DNA of 10,535 bases from JBPEXY01 sp052031065 (lineage in GTDB: Bacteria; Pseudomonadota; Gammaproteobacteria; Immundisolibacterales; Immundisolibacteraceae), in NCBI GenBank assembly GCA_052031065.1, contig JBPEXY010000292.1:1-10535 (forward strand), read 5' to 3'. The position numbers and the translations under genes were made by a program. Under the pieces are notes generated by a model. It was not told the origin of the DNA. It worked only from the letters and a program-made list of their open reading frames with translations, and did not search any database. Shown one piece after another: positions 6,626 through 10,535 of this stretch (positions within the stretch are counted from its first letter, which is position 1; each line of letters begins with the position of its first letter).

Positions 6626-8227
6626 TTATTGCGCATCCTCTAGAATAAATTGTGCCGCTCGCTCGCCAATCATCATACATGGCGCGTTCGTATTACCACT
6701 GATCAACAGTGGCATGATCGAGGCATCGGCGACACGCAACCCCTTCACACCGTTTACCCGCAGACGGACATCCACCACCGCTTTTTCATCACTACCCATT
6801 CGGCAAGTGCCGACGGGATGGTAGATTGTTTCAGCGCGCTGGCGAATATCCGCGTCAATCTGGTCATCACTCTCCACGCTGGAAGCCGGTTCGTCATCAC
6901 CGCCAAAAGCAGAGCTGAAAGAATGACTGTGAAACACTTTTCTGGCTAGTTTCACGCCTTCACGGAGCACAAGAATATCGTCAGGATGAGAAAGATAGTT
7001 TGGGTCTATCAAAGGCGCAGCAAATGGATCGCTATTGGCCAATCGAATCTGTCCTCGACTCTTAGGCCTGAGTTGGCACACATGAATCGTACAACCAAAC
7101 CCTGGCGTCAACTGACGTCCATGATCTCGAAGATAAGCCGGTAAAAAGTGTAGCTGAGCATCCGGACGATCCGGCTCGCTGAGCAGGCTGACAAAAGCCC
7201 CCGCTTCCGCCGCGTTACTGGCAAGAAAGCCGCGCCGATGACGAAAATACTGGTAGAAGGCACTAATCAGCCGAGGTATAAAAAACGGTGACATGCCGAT
7301 TGATTGACGGCTTTTGTCCTTGATCATGACGGTCATATCAAGGTGATCTTGAAGGTTCTCCCCAACTTCCGGCGAGTCTTGCAAACAGGTGATGCCGATT
7401 TTCGATAGGTGCTCTCGCTCTCCAATACCCGACAACATCAGCAACTGAGGGGTATTGATCGCCCCACCGGACAGGATGACTTCTTTGTTCGTACCAATGA
7501 CCGATTGAGCACCATCACTATCACAAATTTCGACGCCAATCGCCCTGCCGCAATCCAGTAACACCTTGGTTACCTGCACATCCGTCATGATGTGCAGGTT
7601 ATCGCGGCCACGTGCAGGATCCAGGAAAGCACGCGCGGCACTCCATCGGCGCCCTTCTTTTTGTGTTACCTGAAACCGGCCAAAGCCTTTCTGTTCCGGC
7701 CCGTTAAAATCATCGTTTCGGGTATAACCCAGCTCTTCACCGGACTTAATAAACAGCGGGGTTAACGGGTTAACATCCCTGACTCGGGTAACATTCAGTG
7801 GCCCACCCACACCATGCCAATTGTCAGCGGAGTATTGTTCATTGTTTTCATGTGCATTGAATACCGGCTGCACATCTTTCCACGCCCACCCTGTTGCGCC
7901 TTGCGCTGCCCAGTCATCATAGTCTTGTTGTTGGCCTCGAATGTAGACCATGGCATTGATTGAGCTGCTGCCCCCCAGTGTTTTTCCTCGCGGCCAGTAG
8001 AGGCGCCTTTTATTAAGGTGACTCTGTGGCGCGGTGTCGTAGCCCCAGTTTCGCTTTCCTTGTTTAATTAGACCGATGAGTCCAAACGGAATATTAATAA
8101 AACCGCTATTATCGTGGGGGCCGGCCTCAATAAGACAAACGGAATACTTGCCGCACTCGCTTAACCGGTTGGCAAGAACACAGCCCGAAGAGCCCGCCCC
8201 CACGACGATAAAATCAAACGACTTCAT
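6626..8227 (-). CDS. GMC-family FAD-dependent alcohol dehydrogenase
   Basis: A 533-residue glucose-methanol-choline oxidoreductase, in the group annotated as choline or alcohol dehydrogenases that includes AlkJ. Such enzymes oxidise primary alcohols to aldehydes and pass electrons to a membrane quinone or another carrier. The N-terminal FAD site GAGSSG is at 10-15. GMC signature 1 spans about 80-98 (RGKTLGGSSSINAM) and signature 2 about 254-269 (GGAINTPQLLMLSGIG). Catalytic His470 (YHPVGTCRMG) and Asn514 (GNTNAP) are 44 apart, as in choline oxidase. A longer reading from 8281 exists. The ATG at 8227 is preferred because GGGGGAG lies 7 bases before it and the FAD fold begins directly. It overlaps the upstream acyl-CoA dehydrogenase by 14 bases, so the two are probably coupled. 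No betaine genes are nearby, so choline is an unlikely substrate; an aliphatic or terpenoid alcohol is more likely. Confidence 0.92.
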   Translation of the reverse strand: MKSFDFIVVGAGSSGCVLANRLSECGKYSVCLIEAGPHDNSGFINIPFGLIGLIKQGKRNWGYDTAPQSHLNKRRLYWPRGKTLGGSSSINAMVYIRGQQQDYDDWAAQGATGWAWKDVQPVFNAHENNEQYSADNWHGVGGPLNVTRVRDVNPLTPLFIKSGEELGYTRNDDFNGPEQKGFGRFQVTQKEGRRWSAARAFLDPARGRDNLHIMTDVQVTKVLLDCGRAIGVEICDSDGAQSVIGTNKEVILSGGAINTPQLLMLSGIGEREHLSKIGITCLQDSPEVGENLQDHLDMTVMIKDKSRQSIGMSPFFIPRLISAFYQYFRHRRGFLASNAAEAGAFVSLLSEPDRPDAQLHFLPAYLRDHGRQLTPGFGCTIHVCQLRPKSRGQIRLANSDPFAAPLIDPNYLSHPDDILVLREGVKLARKVFHSHSFSSAFGGDDEPASSVESDDQIDADIRQRAETIYHPVGTCRMGSDEKAVVDVRLRVNGVKGLRVADASIMPLLISGNTNAPCMMIGERAAQFILEDAQ

Positions 8228-9329
8228 TTTGCTTCTCCCCCGCCTGAATAAACCGTGACATGTGGTGCTCTCGGTCGCCATGACTCAATGATGCATGTGT
8301 CACCAGACGGAAGTAATGGCCAATGTTCAGCTCTTCCGTAACACCAACGCCACCATGGATCTGGATACCTTGCTGAGTGATACCAACGGCCTGGTTTGCG
8401 TAGTAAGCCTTTGCCGCCGCTGTCGCGCGCCCGCGCTCACAGACGTTTGCGCTCTCTCCTTTTACTGACACCATCAAGAGCATGGATTCCAGCTGCTGGA
8501 GATCAATAAACGCATCAACAAGGTAGTGCTGGATTACCTGAAAACTGCCAATCGTTGTACCAAACTGTTTACGCGTTCGAGCGTATTCCAGAGTGGCCTG
8601 ATACAGCTCTCGGCAGGCGCCGTACATACGTGCGCAGTCCAATGCGCACAGATAATCGAACCAGGCAGAAACCGCTTGCTTTGCCGCATCACCACGACAC
8701 AAAACCATTTCGTCTGTGATGAGCACATCATCAAGCGTCAAACTGGCAGCACGGCTTCCATCGAGCAGTCGATATCTTTCAACGTCACAGGCGTCGAAAG
8801 GTAGCGCGACAATGACCAACTCATCACCAGACATAGCGGAGACGAGAACGGTGTCTGCAACGCCACCATCAGACACAACGTGCTTCTGCCCGGAAAGTCG
8901 TTCTCCGTTTAGCCTCAAGGAAGGGTTCAGCACGTGATAACCGGCATGCCGGTCATAAAGACCGCAAGCCACACGTGCCTCACCAGCAATAATGCGATCA
9001 AGCAACGACAAGGATGTTGGCGTATTGGCGAACTCCAATAACTTGCCGGGGGAAACAATTAAATCGACAAAAGGGTCAAGACAAAGCGCGGCTCCTAACT
9101 CCTGAACAATGGCGCACACGTCAAGCAATGAGCCGCCATACCCTCCAACAGATTCAGCAAACGGAAGGCCAAACCAACCCAAATCATTCATGGCCTGCCA
9201 GCGATTCGCTTCAAGGTGATTACTCTCATTCAACTGTGCAATGTAGGTGTCAAATGAATAGTTGTCTTTAAGATAACGGCGCGCGGTATCCGCAATCATG
9301 GTGGTATTTTCGGGTAACTTGAAATCCAT
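8214..9329 (-). CDS. Acyl-CoA dehydrogenase, small (PimD-like, probably non-catalytic) subunit
   Basis: A 371-residue acyl-CoA dehydrogenase homologue, similar in length to pimeloyl-CoA dehydrogenase small subunits. The C-terminal domain is recognisable: ARTRKQFGTTIGSFQ (250-264), QIHGGVGVTEE (323-333), then NIGHYFR. The middle-domain substrate loop is degenerate (ACGLYDRHAG at 121-130 in place of YSEPNAGSD). The helix position holding the catalytic Glu in its partner (HER) reads CAR here (Ala233). No YEG-type Glu is seen at the C-terminus either. It therefore probably acts only in a heteromer with the large subunit encoded 8 bases upstream. GAGGTG overlaps the partner's stop and lies just before this ATG. 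The catalytic-loss call rests on alignment by eye. Confidence 0.88.
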   Translation of the reverse strand: MDFKLPENTTMIADTARRYLKDNYSFDTYIAQLNESNHLEANRWQAMNDLGWFGLPFAESVGGYGGSLLDVCAIVQELGAALCLDPFVDLIVSPGKLLEFANTPTSLSLLDRIIAGEARVACGLYDRHAGYHVLNPSLRLNGERLSGQKHVVSDGGVADTVLVSAMSGDELVIVALPFDACDVERYRLLDGSRAASLTLDDVLITDEMVLCRGDAAKQAVSAWFDYLCALDCARMYGACRELYQATLEYARTRKQFGTTIGSFQVIQHYLVDAFIDLQQLESMLLMVSVKGESANVCERGRATAAAKAYYANQAVGITQQGIQIHGGVGVTEELNIGHYFRLVTHASLSHGDREHHMSRFIQAGEKQNEVV

Positions 9330-9337
9330 TTTTCACC

Positions 9338-10498
9338 TCACAATCCGAGCAACATCTTCGCCAACACGTTTTTCTGGATCTCGTTAGATCCACCATAGAT
9401 GGTGCACGCACGCAGGAAGTTATAGCGGCGACTGGCCTGATTAAAAATTTGCTCCCCAATGGGCTCCTCGTTATCCCATGGCAAAGACATCAAACCTCCG
9501 ATTTCCACCATCGCCTGGGAAACCCTTTGCTGTAGTTCCGTGCCTTTGATTTTCAGTCCTGACGATTCTGGGCCGAACGGCTTGCCTTCATCTGTGGCAG
9601 CAACGGTGCGAAAGTTGGTGTATTCCAGTGCCATAAGATCGACTTCCAAGCCAGCCAACCGACGCACCGCCAACTGCTTATCTGTTTCCGTTGGTAGCGC
9701 ATCGATAGCACTTTTAAGGCGATTGATTTCGTAGTGAATATCCGCCACACCGGCAATGGTGGTGCGTTCGTGGGTAAGAAGAAACTTGGCAATGGTCCAC
9801 CCCATTCCTTCTTGACCCACCAAATTTTCCACAGGCACTTTCACGTCGGTAAAATAGACTTCGTTAAGGTGATGATGCCCATCAATTGAATAAATCGGCC
9901 GTACTTCAAGCCCGGGGGTTTTCATATCGATCAGCAGGAATGAAATACCCTGCTGCTGTTTCACGGTGCTATCCGTTCGCACCAAGCAAAACATCATGTC
10001 TGCCCAATGGGCCTGTGTCGTCCAGATTTTTTGACCATTAACCAAATAATGGTCGCCATTACGCGTGGCTCGCGTTTTTAACGAGGCCAGATCTGAGCCC
10101 GCATTGGGCTCAGAATAACCTTGGCACCATAGCGTTTCGCCACGCTGAATGCCGGGCAACCACCGTTCCTTCTGTGCTTCAGAACCAAAGGTATATAACA
10201 CCGGCCCAACCATGGCCACACCAAAAGGACTTGTTGGCGGAGCCCCTGCCGAGGCGCGTTCCTGATCGAAAATATACCGCTGGGTTGCGCTCCACCCTGG
10301 GCCACCAAATTGTTCTGGCCAAGTAGACGTGAGCCAACCTTGACTGCCCAGCAAACGCTCCCATCGTTGCTGCATATTCTTGTCTGGCATCGCTCCTCGG
10401 GCAGTACAGCGCCGAATATCATCAGGCACATTTTCCTTCATCCACTGCCGGATACTCTTACGAAATTCTTTTTCGTCATTACTGAAATCCAGATTCAT
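9338..10498 (-). CDS. Acyl-CoA dehydrogenase, large (PimC-like) subunit
   Basis: A 386-residue FAD-dependent acyl-CoA dehydrogenase that should introduce the alpha-beta double bond into an acyl-CoA. It shows YSEPNAGSD (128-136), NGQKIWTTQA (154-163), and C-terminal IYGGSNEIQKN (367-377). The MCAD-type catalytic Glu would sit where Gly369 is found. Glu244 in THERT (242-246) occupies the helix-G site used by isovaleryl- and long-chain-type enzymes and is the likely base. IYGGSNEIQ is typical of PimC and of the mycobacterial FadE partners that form alpha2beta2 complexes. The ATG at 10498 has GGAGG 5 bases upstream; a TTG at 10510 would overlap that site and is rejected. It is the first visible gene of the minus-strand operon. 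Bases 10499-10535 contain only this leader, with no promoter I can identify. Confidence 0.92.
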   Translation of the reverse strand: MNLDFSNDEKEFRKSIRQWMKENVPDDIRRCTARGAMPDKNMQQRWERLLGSQGWLTSTWPEQFGGPGWSATQRYIFDQERASAGAPPTSPFGVAMVGPVLYTFGSEAQKERWLPGIQRGETLWCQGYSEPNAGSDLASLKTRATRNGDHYLVNGQKIWTTQAHWADMMFCLVRTDSTVKQQQGISFLLIDMKTPGLEVRPIYSIDGHHHLNEVYFTDVKVPVENLVGQEGMGWTIAKFLLTHERTTIAGVADIHYEINRLKSAIDALPTETDKQLAVRRLAGLEVDLMALEYTNFRTVAATDEGKPFGPESSGLKIKGTELQQRVSQAMVEIGGLMSLPWDNEEPIGEQIFNQASRRYNFLRACTIYGGSNEIQKNVLAKMLLGL

Positions 10499-10535
10499 GG
10501 AAGCCTCCAAGCCAATAAATTTCGCAATACAAGGT

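Overview
The window reads as chromosomal DNA from a Gram-negative, probably marine or hydrocarbon-associated gammaproteobacterium. This is inferred from mid-range GC, clear Shine-Dalgarno sites, a large exported Ig-like protein with paired cysteines, and a dense set of lipid, ketone and alcohol catabolism enzymes. No ribosomal or marker gene is present, so the taxon is a guess. All genes look intact except the first, which is cut by the left edge. I see no tRNA, rRNA, CRISPR array or complete mobile element.

Layout. Bases 1-2037 (+) hold the 3' part of a gene for a large secreted or surface protein with SbsA/Big_5-type Ig-like repeats, closed by a strong rho-independent terminator at 2068-2090. 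A 108-base gap follows (2091-2198), with a palindromic possible operator at its end. A tight plus-strand operon then runs from 2199 to 6479: alpha/beta hydrolase, AlmA/MymA-type flavin (Baeyer-Villiger type) monooxygenase, short-chain dehydrogenase, and a PF10118 'metal-dependent hydrolase' whose residues look like a ferritin-type di-iron site. The first three genes are joined by two ATGA start/stop overlaps. A hairpin at 6558-6591, usable from both sides, separates this operon from a convergent minus-strand operon (10498 to 6626): a large and a small acyl-CoA dehydrogenase subunit followed by a GMC-family FAD alcohol dehydrogenase.

How the genes may work together (inference). The enzymes can be put in a chemical order: secondary alcohol to ketone (SDR), ketone to ester (Baeyer-Villiger monooxygenase), ester to acid plus alcohol (alpha/beta hydrolase), primary alcohol to aldehyde (GMC enzyme), and acyl-CoA to enoyl-CoA (heteromeric acyl-CoA dehydrogenase). 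The di-iron-like protein could supply an initial oxidation, but this is unproven. The hydrolase, monooxygenase and SDR trio recalls the first genes of the Mycobacterium tuberculosis mymA operon (mymA, lipR, sadH). The paired acyl-CoA dehydrogenases resemble those used on pimeloyl-CoA or steroid side chains. The likely substrates are therefore long-chain, branched, terpenoid or steroid-like ketones and alcohols. The exact substrate cannot be read from the sequence.
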